From contig NC_134851.1 in assembly GCF_965363235.1 (NCBI RefSeq), positions 40,080,321 through 40,144,320 on the forward strand: 64,000 nt of DNA, written 5' to 3'. This stretch comes from Mytilus galloprovincialis. Lineage: Eukaryota > Mollusca > Bivalvia > Mytilida > Mytilidae. Under the pieces are notes generated by a model. The model was not told where the DNA came from. It made no database searches and worked only from the letters and a program-made list of their open reading frames with translations. The position numbers were made by a program, and so were the translations under genes. Of the stretch, positions 38,101 through 51,900 are shown piece after piece (within the stretch, counting starts at the first letter, position 1; each line of letters opens with the position of its first letter).

Positions 38101-40468
38101 AATTCAGATATTGTTTTTGGGGCAAATACCAGTCATTAGAAGAAAGCTCCATTGCCTTGCGACTTAGAATCTACAGTTGGCTCGACATGTTTTTGTTTGC
38201 AAATCGCAATCCTCAACATGTTCAACAGTGATTGTTTTTAAAAAAGACACATTTAACAATATCGATTATACAAAATTTGAAACTTTAAACTTACATAAAA
38301 CTGTAATAATAACCTCATCATGTATTGTTCCAATCTCGTTTTCAGCAAAACATGAGTAACTACCGCTATCTTCACGACTGATATTGATAATTTTATGACA
38401 TAAGACGTTTGTATCATACTTTGAAGACAGTAATCTACGTCCCATGTTCCACCATAGTTCTAGTGTTGGCGGTCGACTCTCGGAGCTGCAGCAGAGTGTT
38501 ACAGATTGTCCCTCAATAACACTGTTTGGTGTAAAGTTCATAGACAAATACGGTTTATCTACAAAAATAATTAACATATGAATGGCATTGATTAATCGAT
38601 CTTCGGCAATTTTTTAAGGGAGTTCCAAACATATGTTCCTATTCAAATGCAATGATAGTTAAAAAAATGGAGGGTACAAATCAAGTAGAACCCCTACCCT
38701 TGATCTGCGACTGCCCAATAAGATTTCTATAGATGGTTATGTCTATGCTTTACTAAATCAAATGTTTCGAACAATTACATATCGGTTGATTCACAACAGC
38801 ACACCATTTAAAGAGAGAAGGGCGATAGAAATGGGTCAGTGCTCGACGAAAAACGGCGAAAAGACAAACAAAAGCCCACAACATACTAATCACTGAAACT
38901 AAAAGTCTAGATACACGAACTTCACCTTAAACCGGGAATGAACCAATCATGTGCTCCGTAATGATCAGTTGTTCCTTGTCTACTTTTTTTTTGCTTAATG
39001 TCATGCAACCCTTATGATTAACAGACATACATGTAAAAGACAAAATTCAAATAAAAAATAAAAATCTGGATGACAAACGTATATACAAGAATTAATCTGA
39101 AGTTGAACTCACAACTGATATCAAGCGTAGCACTGGTCTTCCTCCTTATACGAACAGCCAAATTATACATGTCACACGAAAACGTTGAACCGTGATCTTC
39201 TTTCCTTGGAATAAGAGAATATACTAGAGAACCACGCCTTGACTCTTTTACGATCAGTCCATCTCTTTTCAGAACTGTTCTGGTATATGCGAACGGACAC
39301 TGCAAATGAAGAGGCTTGTTAACTATTCCCGGAATAATTGATGTCGTTCCCGTTATGATATTAGAACGGTATGGTGAACCTGGATGTACACAAGCTATAA
39401 AAATGAAAATTAAATTAAACGACTATGTAATGAGAAGTTACATAAATTAGAAATTACTCATTCACACACTCAGGCAAATTTCGCAAAGGTCAATCGCACA
39501 AGAACCTGACGTGAAAATCAGCTCAAACGAGCTTATACGTGAATTTCATGTGAACTAGATATCCACGAGTTTCACGGGAACTTGTTGAAAAGTTGTATGA
39601 ATTTTACCTAAACTTCAACAACAAATGGTATTGTTCATCATTTTTTATTTGAATTTGAAAATTAATATGTTATTTGAATAACGTTTTTTTGAAAATATGT
39701 GATTTTCATACGAGATTCATGTGCAACTCGCATGAAATCGTTTCCCCTGATATTCACTCGCAAGCTCGTTTAAGTTGCAATTCATGTAATTTCAAGTTTC
39801 CGGTATACGTACTTTTTTTATTATTGTAATGTAAGAAGTTGAAAGGTTCTGTAGGGTCTCTAGGAGTCAAATTAAACAAACATCTCGCCAAACAATCAAT
39901 ATGTGAGTGTCAAAGAACTCAGACTCACGCTATGTCATGATTTTTCCTAAAATAATGATTACATTTTCAGTAAATTTAGTCAGGAATATGACAGTTCTTG
40001 TCCATTCGTTTTTTATGTGTTTTTGTCATTTGATTTTGCCATGTGATTATGGACTTTCCGATTAGATTTTGACTGAGTTCAGTTGTTATATATCAAGAAA
40101 TTGCATGTTTTACAATGTAACTTCTGCGTATTTGCCAATTCTTGGGGTCTGGAGTGGATGGAACAAGGGTATCTCAACCTTTGTGCCTTTTTTATTTATA
40201 ATTAAGCCATCATTTTATATCCTTTGTTTTTTATTACCCTGATATTTTGTTTCCCTTTTTCTAAATTATGTTGCCCTCAATTCTTATATTCATTTTATTC
40301 TGTATTGTCTATTCTGTAAACACAATTTAGACCATCGATATAGCCAAAGAACCGATGAAAATCAGAGAAAGAGAAAAATGTTGTATATGTAAAATAAATA
40401 CCTGTGTTATACAAAATTAATATCAGAACCTGCCAGCTATGTCGTATAAAATTGTCAATTTTCTTCAT
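31932..40468 (-). CDS. IgSF receptor gene C: four Ig domains, TM helix, ITIM and ITSM
   Basis: Complete 11-exon model, 1770 nt, 589 residues, every junction GT..AG and in phase. Exons: 40402..40468 leader; 39113..39394 Ig1; 38295..38558 Ig2; 37368..37673 Ig3; 36379..36711 Ig4-type; 35642..35728 TM; 34572..34599 basic stop-transfer (FLGRKRNR); 34062..34093; 33452..33547 (ENIVYQ); 33212..33258; 31932..32159 last. Approximate residues: signal peptide 1-22, Ig domains 23-417, helix 427-446 (IAVLILAILVVMC, uncharged), tail 447-589. ITIM LYYADV is centred on Tyr520 and ITSM TVYTDV on Tyr545; an acidic SSDEEEEDFVEI block follows. Ig1 keeps both cysteines but has Leu at the core Trp position. Likely a plasma-membrane recognition receptor signalling through SH2 phosphatases (inferred). 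The 32-nt exon at 34062 is the weakest call; gene D has an exon of the same length and phase at that place. An ATTAAA poly(A) signal variant is at 31845..31850. Confidence 0.85.
35203..35345. repeat. Mytilid repeat (CTCATCATAGATACCAGG...GCCAGACGAGCGTTTCGTC)
   Basis: Same family as 30564, inside a gene C intron between the TM exon and the juxtamembrane exon. A half-copy (ACTCATCATAGATACCAGTA) is at 33900. Confidence 0.75.
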
Positions 40469-41140
40469 CCTTTGAATATAAAAGTTACAACTTCTAAAAT
40501 TATTATGATAATGAATATTACTCCGAAGCCAATGATTATGTTTTTTTAATACTCTTGACTGATTGAACCAATAATAACCAAAACTAAAATTTATGATGGT
40601 CTGTATTAAGGAAACAATTGTTATTAATCTATTTTTTTCATTATTGGCCGGAAAGACAAGTCAATTGAATTCAAATCATTAAGTATTGAGTGCGTGAAGT
40701 AGAACAATGTGATTGGGATGAATCATCATGACTGACTGTTTGTAATGCTTCCTGTTTTCTTTAATTTGCTATTCCTGGTCATATAAGGACAGCACGTTTG
40801 ATTACAGCAAAACAGATTATTAAAACTAAGAGGAGTTAGATTTATAAACGTTACAGCATTGAAAACAAATATTGAGATAAAAAAAGCATTTAAGTTTAGG
40901 ACATCATTAATTTTATATTTTAAAGTAACTGAAATATCCAAATGTTTCGCCTTTGCTGGATTTTGATTATTGATGTTGTTTCGTGTCGCTATGTTGATAT
41001 CTCTTTGACCTTTGACCCTCTTCTCCTTATATTTATATGAACAATAGGCAAAATGATTATTTTGTGGGTTTTTTTACGATACAATTTATCGTACAGGAAA
41101 CTTAATTGGGTGTCTATAAAATTCAAGGTGCATAACATTA
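40402..41140 (-). promoter_or_regulatory. 5' flank of gene C, conserved with gene D
   Basis: Upstream of the C start codon, the sequence aligns by eye with the flank of D. Shared blocks include AGTATTGAGTGCGTGAAGTAGAA (C, near 40683) against AGTATTAAGCGCGTTAAGTAGAA (D, near 59483), and a further block near 41090..41135 against 60785..60830 (AGGAAACT...AAAATTCAAG). The promoter should lie here, but no TATA box or start site can be fixed. Confidence 0.5.
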
Positions 41141-41412
41141 AATGTTGTTTACGTATTTAGACGCAGATCAAAATTGCATTCTGCTATTTCAGCCTTTAAA
41201 GATGGAAGTATAATTGATTTAAATGCAGCATGTGTTTACAAGTCAATCTGCACTACTATTAACACAATAAAGGGGAAATTCAAAATGGTAATAATAAACA
41301 AGCAAAGAATTATTTTAGACACAGAATTTAAAGTCTACAAACCTTTTCATAATGAAGAAGAAGAATAAAATGAAATTGTATCTTTATTTTAACATAAATG
41401 AAATCTATGTAT

Positions 41413-41580
41413 TTCTGCAAAAGCAGTTGCTAGGTCAGCAAACAGAGCTTTTGGTCTGGTTATATCTAAGTGTAAAGCTATGGGTGGCATTTCATATGAC
41501 GTCTATAAAAACTATTTGATTCACTTGTAAGTTGTATTGTTGGGTATGGTGCCGCATTACATAGTTCAGAACTTTAATGA
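41413..41580 (+). mobile_element. LINE reverse-transcriptase thumb fragment
   Basis: The plus-strand frame AKAVARSANRAFGLVISKCK, followed by AMGGISYDVYKNYLIHL and a stop, matches the region after the RT domain in LINEs (typically KAxxRAxGLLxxKxKxxGGMxYxVF). It lies between the 5' flank of gene C and the 3' region of gene D. The open frame just upstream (41174..41368) may belong to the same element but is not recognisable. Confidence 0.65.
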
Positions 41581-44500
41581 ATTACCAGTCGCCTGAGAGT
41601 ACGATTTAATATTCAAATTTAGTTTTTACTTTAAATTTCAATTGTTTGATAATTGTTCCTTCCTTGCAAACTAGACATACGGAAACATAGAAATGTGATT
41701 CATTGATTAATATGTTAACTCAATCGAATACAAACCAGTCTCAAAAAAATAACTGACGGGTTCCTGAACCTGTAATGTTTAATTGCATTTTTGCATGAAA
41801 TTGAATCAAACCTTTTTTTTTCTTATTTTCGGTGGAACATTTGTTATAATTCTTTGCTTTTGCTGGATTCGGTTTAAGGATGTTCGCTACTCTGTTTAAA
41901 AATAACAAGCTTTTTAAAAGACAGTTATAAATTGAAAGTATATAAATAAAGACAATAAAAAAGCAGAAAAAAATGGAGGGTCCGTGTGCTTGTTTTCGAG
42001 ATATAAGCTATTGAAAATTTGCCGGAAAATAATTCTCTCTAGATTTTTCTTACATTTAACATTGGCACCTTTTTGTTTAAAAAACTATGAAAAAATAACA
42101 AGGATTTCATAAGATTTTGAAATATGGCTGTTTAAACTATATGTTATAAAAATATAAAGAGAAAAGTAGGGGTTAGTGGGCATTTTTTTTAAATGTTAAT
42201 ACATGGATAAAACCAGAGGATTCCGAAAATCTGGCAAAAATTCAAAAATTAGAGGAGCAAACATCCTTAATCTATTTCTAACAATTTTAGATATAATTGT
42301 CAAAATATGAAAAAGCAAAGTGTGAAGCTTGCAGTTAAGGAGAAACTTATTGTTGGTAGAAAATGTGACTTATTTGTAGATTTTTAATATTTGACATTTT
42401 TCCTACAATATTCAGTCAATCTTCGACTGTTTCAAGAAATGAACAACACGCTGAACTTTGTAAAGCATCACAGTTTTAGGGCAAAACGTCTTTTACGTAG
42501 CAGACAGACAAATGAGACCATTTTGATTTATGTGTAGCTCTTATAGTTACTTTGATCATTTTTCTGTAATTTCTCTCTACAATTTCTCTTTTATCACAAT
42601 GTATCATTTCCAACAAAACTTAAAACGAAACGTTTCAGGGCAAAATAGTTTACACCAAAATGAAAAATATGAGTTGAGATCATTATTTAGGGATGCCGAC
42701 TCATGATAGGATTGCAGTTTTATTTTAGAGGTGAAGATTTTAATAAAATTCTACAAAAGACGAAGAACGACAGAAACCAATTAATGTTAATAGCCTATGT
42801 TGATAGTTTTGGTCAGGTGAGCATTTGATAAGGTTCAAAATTCATATTTTTACATTTGGTATTATATCTTATAATGTGCATTGAAAAACTAAACATAATT
42901 TGATGATAAATTACAATACCATTCAGTTTCAACAATTAAAAACGTTTGTTCGGTAGTCATATCAAATTGGGTTGTGTTATTTAAACTATGGACAAGATTA
43001 CTAGTATACAGTTAAATCTGTGTAAAATTTTGGAAACTGCTATTTTTCAATCTATCGCTTCTTTTACCTTGACATTGGATGTTTGTCTCTTATTTAGGTA
43101 AACAAAAAATGATGCATGCGTGTCCTCTAACCCTATCTAACTTAAACAATTGCTGTTAATTCCTAAGTAGTAACCAGATAAAACATGTTTGTGAAATAAA
43201 ATGATGTTGGCTATCTACATACACTATTTTTTCAGTAACACATGTAATATATTGTTGGCCTTCGTATGTTTTTATTGTCCAGTTGGTATTTTCTTACAAT
43301 CTTATTCTTCTCTCTCCTTCAATCAATGACAAGGATATCAATTGGTTGATATATATGTGTAAATTTTTATCAATTGGCTGATACATATGTGTAAATTTTA
43401 CTAATTTTAGTTGTGATATCAGAATTATGTATAAACAGGAATACTTAAATTTTTACAAATAATATTTCCATATTTAATTTAATAACGTATTAAGATCAAG
43501 ATACTGGTTAAACATATTATTATATAGGTATCATGCGCGATAACACACTTTGCATAATTATTATTCGGAGACACCTATGAACAAAAGAATAATCATGGAT
43601 AACAAAATAAGAATACTAATGTGTTGTAATAAATATCAAGAATAAAGTACGTGATAGAAAGGTTCATATCAATTACAGAGAAACAGAAAACAATTACGAT
43701 CATTGTTTATACAAATATGTCTATATATGGTGACTTAGATAAAAGATGATATTGAGTATATATGGTTTGTATAGTTCGTTGGTAAAACTGATGACTTACA
43801 ATAAACGGTATATATTTTCACGCCAATACAACAGCAGAGTATATTAACAAATTAAAAAAGAAAGAGTGAAAAATACAGTGAGATATGTGTGTATATTAGT
43901 ATATATTGTTTGAAGGGACAACTATAACACTTTTGTGAGAATTGTCAGCAATTATTATACTGGAGTGATAAGGACTACACATGAGTGAAATTGATCAAGA
44001 CAAAGTAAACACGAATATTCTGTCCCACACAGTGCCGGTTAGAATTGTGTACAATTAATGAATAAAACATATATTTTCCTCGCGAAATAAATAAGTTTAG
44101 AATCATTTGAAAAAAGGAAAATGATAAAGGAAGCTTGGTACTCTTCACGCAACATTTTTCTGATTAATATTTTAGGCGATACATCGATCTATTTATGAAC
44201 ACATGTGTTCTCTTTCGCTTGTTGATTTGAAAGTGAATAATAGCGACTCCACGCACTAATGATCTTGGAATAAAATATGTTATGTTTTGCTGCTGGTTGT
44301 TATGTTGATGTGTATTTAGATTTGATCTACCAAACAATGTATATACATGATAAATGTAATTGAATTCCCGGTAATGCTTTGGTCTCGATTATGTTTGGTG
44401 ATTACTAAATTCGGCATGGTACTATCACTTTAAAACTTCAGACCATATAGCAAGGTTGTTCTAATTTACAGTTCTGTTCTGATAAAATGTTTTAATGCTT

Positions 44501-45967
44501 CTTTCGTCCCGAGTATTCTATATGAAGGTTGTTCAAAATACACACAAGGCGTACTCTTAAATACGCGAAAGATAAGCGAAATGCCATGTCTAAAAAATAA
44601 AAACAGACGGCCAAACAAACAATTGTACACAAAGAACAACACAAAAAACACAAAAAACTTAAGTCCGTTCAAATGTTTAAACATGTATGTTAGCGTTTTC
44701 CTTAAATTAAAACGGAGATTATCACAGCAATACTGTGCTTCTTTTCTTATAGTAATGAATTCTAAAGATAGAAAATTTCAAAGAACGAGGTTGTATATTA
44801 GGCATCATACATGTGATATGGCCCTTGAAATAAAAAGAAAATAAATAGACACATTTTTTAATCATTTCAAAATTACCTGTCCTTGAAACACATTTGCCCA
44901 GATATATCAAATGAGATGTCACTATGATGTAATTAACATAAAAAAAAAACATATCGGAATTGGCATACCTAACCAAATCTGGTTTTTTTTCTAAAACATC
45001 AAATACACATGAGCACATTTTCATAAGACAAAACGATCAAAACAAAATTAAGACATTTCATTTAGGTTAATATACAATACAATAAAGTGGTTGTACAATA
45101 CACCAAGCTGTGAGTCGACCAGAAGGGTTTCAAAGATGAGAATACATTTCATTGACCTGTCACCTTCTCCAAGTCTCATTAATGACAGTAAAATTTTTGG
45201 TACGGGTAATATCTCTATCTGTGGAACGAACATGATCATGTCGCGATGTTATATTCAAGGTCCTCAATTAACACCAAACATGAGAGTAACTTGTATCCCC
45301 ACCTCTTTTTACATTCCGCATAGATTTTTCTGGAGGTATAGGAAAGCCTACAATGATATGAACTATAATTAGACATCCAGTAGCTACCGTTCTAATGTAC
45401 AAATTAAAAAAAAAACACGTAAAGTATTTTAGTATGATTTTTTAAACTATATAGTATATTACTTGTCGACTCTTGTTCAGTCTAACATTTATGTTTTATA
45501 AATACTGCAGTAATAAAATTCAAATCATACCACGAGTATTATTACCAGACATAGAAAAGGAATATATTTGGGCAAAGTAGTCTACAAAATATCTTTTTTA
45601 ATACCATCGTCGATCATCACGGTCTTTTGGTTCCAAATTTGAGCATCGATAATGAAGCGAATGTGTCAGTACTACATTTAAGTCGTTATTTTGAAAGGCC
45701 TGCAACTATATTCTGTAAATGTTATATATAATTTCTATTAATTTTGATATCAGAAAATATACTATATATGCTATTCTTAGGTTTATAGTTTTGGTCTGAT
45801 GTACATAGCTTGATTTACTCAAATAATAAGTTCATGTGCGCTGAACTATGCTTAATCATTTTACTATATTATAAGAATGTTGATGAACATCAAATCAACA
45901 CTATGAATTTATATATTTATTGTTTTCCTATCACATGCTGAATGTTTAAGCAATATCAATATGTTAC
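41581..45967. other. Region where the tail exons of gene D would be expected; none recognised
   Basis: Repeat-like AT-rich sequence at 41890..42800, and a repeat copy at 44570..44670. An unassigned 93-codon plus-strand frame lies at 45091..45372. I looked for YADV/YTDV-like and EDFVEI-like coding on the minus strand and found none. Confidence 0.45.
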
Positions 45968-48900
45968 CCTCTGCAAACTCTGTTATCCCTTCAGATGCGC
46001 TGAAAAAAAAGGAAACTTGATGTCACGTATTTTTGTATTCACACTGAACAAATATTGAAATGGTTTTTATTTTTCACTTGTATTTATGTATTACTTCTTA
46101 GGTTCTGACAATGAGTAGTTGTATGGACTTGCAGTTCAAATCTTGGTTTTATTGATTTAAATATACAAAGTGTAAAAGTATTTTCGAATTGCATTTCGGA
46201 AGTTTAAATGCAAGATAAACAAAGGAAAATATTTAGCATACCTGCTAGCATTGCGACTCGTGTTTCTTTTTCTAGTCAGAAAAACTATAATGAAAAAGAA
46301 TATATCAAAACACTCATAGAAATAATTCTTAATCATCGACAAAATGTCATAAAGTTTGATAATACTACTGAATAACATTATTTAGTTACGATTACAGGTT
46401 CTATTGCGATTTGTATGAACCAAGTATAGGAATTACAGAAATAATATTTTGTCTGTATGCAGCAAGGCTAAATTAATTTTGTGGTATTCAGACAAACACA
46501 ACAAATGCAAATAAGGTAAAAAAAAACCTGGAACATTATGTGCAAAATCAAAACGACCCAAACTGATCACAAGTATTAAGCAGATAATTCCTCATATTTT
46601 AACAGGTCGGGAACACTACCTTATATGGATATGCATGAATTACATTTAGTTATTTTTTTTACATGTGACGCAATATATGTTTACCTGGGCTTTTGACCAA
46701 TCCAATAAATGAGTAACAATGCATGATTTACTACTACATATTTAAACAAGTAAACAAGTGTTATTTACTGAAATGCAACACATTTTTTCATGCATTTCGG
46801 GATTCAAAATTTAGCTCAGTTTTTACTTTTTGTATATACATTTATAGTTCGCGTTATAAAGTAATTTGTCTATGCTCAGATTAACGAAGAGTTGTTTCTA
46901 TGCAAAAAATCGAGTGTTTTAATTAGCCGATATATAGCCATTAATATGATTGATGATGACACGGAGATCTTCGGTATTCGTGCACAACACAGCAAAGAAA
47001 CAACAGTGAAGAACACAATTATCCATAAGAAAAACTAACTAGTGTAAAGCTAGCCGGTTATAACAGTCGGTGATAATATACACGAGGACAGCAGCTTTCG
47101 TATAGATAGTTAAAAAATGAGGGATCCTTAATTTTTGTGTTCTTAGAAAAGGTGAAGACTTTATAGAGTGTGTCAAATATCTGTTGGGGTCATTAAAATT
47201 TCACAGTTTAAAAAAATAATGATATCGTACCTTCTTTTATGATTAAAAAGTAATAAATCGAGGAAAAGTATTATTTTTTAAGGAGTTGGTCCGGTAAGGG
47301 CCGATTTTGGCCTCAAATTTTAAGTTCATCTGATGAAAGATTTTGGATATTTTTTAAACACTTAAGTGTCTTTTTTAATTCATTCAATTAGTGTATGTAA
47401 AAGATTTTTACTGATTTAGTCATTAAAAAGGCTCCGAATAAAGCTTAAATATGAAAAATCTATCAAATATGCCAAAAAACGTCACTTTTCAGATGGTTTT
47501 GTCAAAATTGAAAGTGGCCGCATCCGTGTTCATCCTCAACCTTTATATATGTTATGTAATATCATCAAATACAACTTACATTTCAATGTTATGAATGAAC
47601 ACGAATGCGGCCACTTTCATTTAAGACGGAAACCATCTACAATTTAACTAATTTTCACAATTTTGTAAAACTGCTATACTTTGGGGTCAAAAAGGGGTCT
47701 TACTGAACCGACTCCTTTGTCATGAAGAATCAATAACGTATAAAACATATAATCCGGGGATTTATAGCCGATTATACGCTATGGGTTCTTCTCATTGTTG
47801 AAATCATTACGGTTGCCTATCATTACTTAAGTCCCCTTCATTTGAACTTTAGTTGGATAGTTGTCCCACTGGCAATCATATCACATCTCCTAATTTTGTA
47901 TACAAACATCTTTCGTGTACAAACATGCATAAAGCTTATATCATCAATCATATTCCATCTGAACTGCAAAAGACATTAATTTTGTTTTTTATTCTTATCT
48001 GACAATGTTAACAAAATCTATAAGTATTGACTTTTGACATATTTCAGTATTTTTTTACTTTTTTTTCTCTTCCAAACTGTTTTCATTGTTCTGACGGTTA
48101 TAAGGCAATCAGTAGTACTTTCATTTAGCTTTAGTATTTTCAAAGTTCCTTTTTATCAAATGGAGATAATGATTTATTATTTTATTTTTAACAGACTCGG
48201 ACATTTGCCAACCTTAATATAATCATTTATGATGTTATCCATTTGTATGTGCGACAAGGGCGTGAACTTTGACATATTTTGCGAAAATTGTGGCGTTGGA
48301 TCTAAACCTATTACATTACTTTTATTTATAGTTTACTTGTCAGCGTTGAATCAATGATTGCTTACTTAAAAAGGTGGTGTCCTGGATGGATATCGCATTT
48401 GGCACTCATACCTCATCTTTTTGTTTTTATATACAAAGCAAGTTTAAGAAAACCGTATTGGGCAATATAACACCCACTATGATCCAGAGGATTTATATGA
48501 TTGAAAATACTGCACATAAGTCAATAGACAGCAGCCGATCGATAAAATTCCTCTAAAATATATTTTGGGATAAAATCAACAACAGACGGACTTTATCGTT
48601 GGTCAAAACTATACGAAATGTGTTGAGCTATTTGTCGTCCCCCTTTTATAAGACTTTTTTTGTAGCATACCGAATATCATGGTGTCCAATAGTTCAAGTC
48701 TTAATAAAAAGTATATACATCCAGTTCAGATAGTAGTGTTTCTGTGCTAGTTCTTCGTGTTTTTCGAAGTACAAATGTTTTTGAAATGTCGATATACAGG
48801 TTTAAATAAGCTCAAAAATTTGTCATACTGGGCATTAGTCACTTCATATCAAATTGTATTGTTCACGCCGTGAAATTAATGCACAGATAAAATGCATAAC

Positions 48901-51900
48901 AATGAAAAAAAACCTGTTAAACTAAATTTAAAAGGCGAAACAGAAAGTCAAATTGTGTAGCCAGTAAAAGCTGCTTTTTTAATCTGAGCATGCAAATTGA
49001 AGGTTATGTTATATATTTTACGTTAAAAATAATTGCAGAACAAAAACATGTATAATGAGAGTCCCTTACACTTTATTAGTCGACAGTTTTCCCACTAATT
49101 CCACGTGTTTTCAAGTGGTAAGAAACTCGTTGTAATCCACAATACATTGTAGTTCATTGAATTGAGTGGTCAGTTTTTCAAGGCCATATTGACCTTGAGT
49201 TATGGAAATTACTATGCAGATATATTATGACGTCAGGAAATCTAGAGTTTTCGACCTGTTTAACGAATAATCGGTTATGTAGATATGCAAAACAAAATTA
49301 GACCTAGATTTTGGATTTTGTGTTATGACTTTTATGAGATTTTGTAAAAGCAAGGAAAATTTTGATACTGTCAGGAATCAGTGTAACAAACCCCAAACAC
49401 ATTGTTCAACTACAGTAGTCGACAGCATCATTTAAAGGATGTCATAGAATCTCACTCATAGGGTAAAAAATCCTACTCAGATAATGTTTTTTTACAGATA
49501 TCAGCAAGCTCATTCGTTTTAGAATATAAAGAGTGTGAACAAAATAATACTTACTTGTTATCCCTGAAATGACCACACACAACACCAGTATAACCGAGAT
49601 GACAATTACAGCAATCTTAGTACGTTTTGACTTCATTTCATCTAAAATGTTGTGACAGCTTGAGATACTATGTTTTTTTATTTCGTAAAGGATATTGTTC
49701 GTTGCATATTCATTAGAAAGAACGATACCAGTTTCACTAATGATATACATTTTGTAATACTGATGAAGTGGGCATGTTGTTTGAATTACTATATTTCAAT
49801 TAAAAAATAATGTTGCTGTTGAAGGTAATGAATAAAACATAAAAAAATATTGCCAAAAAATGTGGGGTTGGTTTGGACATTCAAACACGATAAAAAAATG
49901 ATTTTTTGGTTTGCTTGGTAGATTTTATTATAATAGTTCAATACTTCAAACCGTAACAGACTTTCTGTAAGTTTTTTCAACCCGAAAAAGGTTAATAGAT
50001 ATATTGATATGCATATGCATAAGGTTGATTCCCATCTGATGCATACGTAGCTCTTGTCAAACATTACATAAATCATTGTAAATCATTCGGTAAAACAATT
50101 TTTCTGCAACCAGAATATTACTTTTTCAAAATTACCTCTCCATACGCCGCTAAGTTTATTGCAATCGTGGAAGCCATTTTAGAGATGACGCGATGATGAT
50201 TTAGCTTTTGAAAAACTGATAAATGTATCCATGTTTCACCATTACTACTATCCTTACGTGACAGTTGTATTTAAACAGACTATGTATCGTCTAGGTATAA
50301 AGCATCATTGACTGTATTGTTATACATTTTAAAGGCCATAGATAAAGGCAAAAGTTGTATACCACTGTCATAAATCGATTGAGAGAAAACAAATCGGGGT
50401 TATAAAATTAAACTGAAGGAAACACTTCAAATATAAAATAAATTCAGCGAAAAAACCTAAACACTGAAGTGAACAAAAAAACAAACGACAAAGCAACACA
50501 CACAGAAATGAACTACCATTTTCCTGACTTGGTATTGGACATTTTAAGAAAAAATGGAGGGTTGAACCTGATTTTGTTGCTAGCCAAACCTCGCAATTTT
50601 ATGGCAATGTAAAATATAACACTAATATGACACAATTACATGACAGTAATACAGTTCAAATAAATTCATAAACATTCAGGACAGATAAATACACAAATAA
50701 ACAATGCAATAGTTCATTTTGACATGTTAACCACACAATAAAAACGAACACGTAAAACAACATAGAATAGCAGGACATAAAGACAGCACAACAGAACCAC
50801 GAACTTACTTTCATACGACTGGACCAACGCCACAAAACAGATGTAAACAGTTTGTCATGTATACCTTTTATAACAAAGAGTTCCATGAAGTTTTGTTTGA
50901 TTTCAGTTTGATATCAGCTTTAATATGAAACAGAATTATTGACAACCACCTGCATTGTAAATCATCAAATTGTGTGTAAACTCTAAATTAAGACCAGCAG
51001 TGGATAACATTATTGACCTATATTTTTTTGTTGTGAATTGTTGTCTCCTTGTCAATCATATAACACATTATCTTTTTTTCATATTTTTTTTTTTCATTAA
51101 ATCGGAACTCAGAATTATTTTACAGCTTTTTGTTTATTTTGTTTTGAAAAGAAAATAATCGTGTAAAATAAAATCTTACCTACATCAATTACCGTTGGTG
51201 TTAACTCTATAACGAAACTGCTATTGCCGTAAGCATTACACAGGGTTATTGTATAGACCTGCTGGTCACTTTCATTAAATATGTTGAAGCTCGAAACAAC
51301 TTTAATTGAGCTAACAGATATTTCAACACCATGAAAAATCCTAGTTCTATTCACAGATGTCATCTGTGCTGAGGTTTTTATTTCTGTTTTATTGTTATCA
51401 ACGTTAAAACATTCTAAATCAGATGAACTGTAGACACTGAATTTCAGATTTAATATTTTCGCTCGATTAACATACTGTACATGTTCATTTTTCTCCAATA
51501 ACACGGGCGGTCCTTTAAAATAATGTAATATAATAATTGTTTTTTAGATAATTGCAACGAAAATTAAAAAAGAGTATTTCCTAGCTGTCACCTTAATGTG
51601 AGCTGTTATTTTCATGTATTATATATGTGTCAATGAAGTTTAAACCATTGTATTTATTCATATTAGACCTTTCCAACATCTCTCGACACCGACTAACAGT
51701 TTACAGGTAAAATGGATGGGTCGTCTCAAAGACAAAAAAACATCATGAATTTCACTGCGTAACATATTGGACAGGCGCTTATATACTGTTTTGATTATAT
51801 AGCTTCAGAATATATATCAACCAAATAAATAAATAAATATATATCTCTGTCGTATAGTCTTCTTATTTGTATGTATTTACACGACATTTCATGTTCAATT

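Noticed and set aside
45091-45372. Plus-strand 93-codon open frame
   Set aside because: No recognisable family, no splice context or neighbour exons, so not called as a gene.
45564-45599. Possible 36-nt minus-strand exon for the gene D tail (DYFAQIYSFSMS)
   Set aside because: Phase fits, but the polypyrimidine tract is poor, there is no clear paralogue, and no following exon was found.
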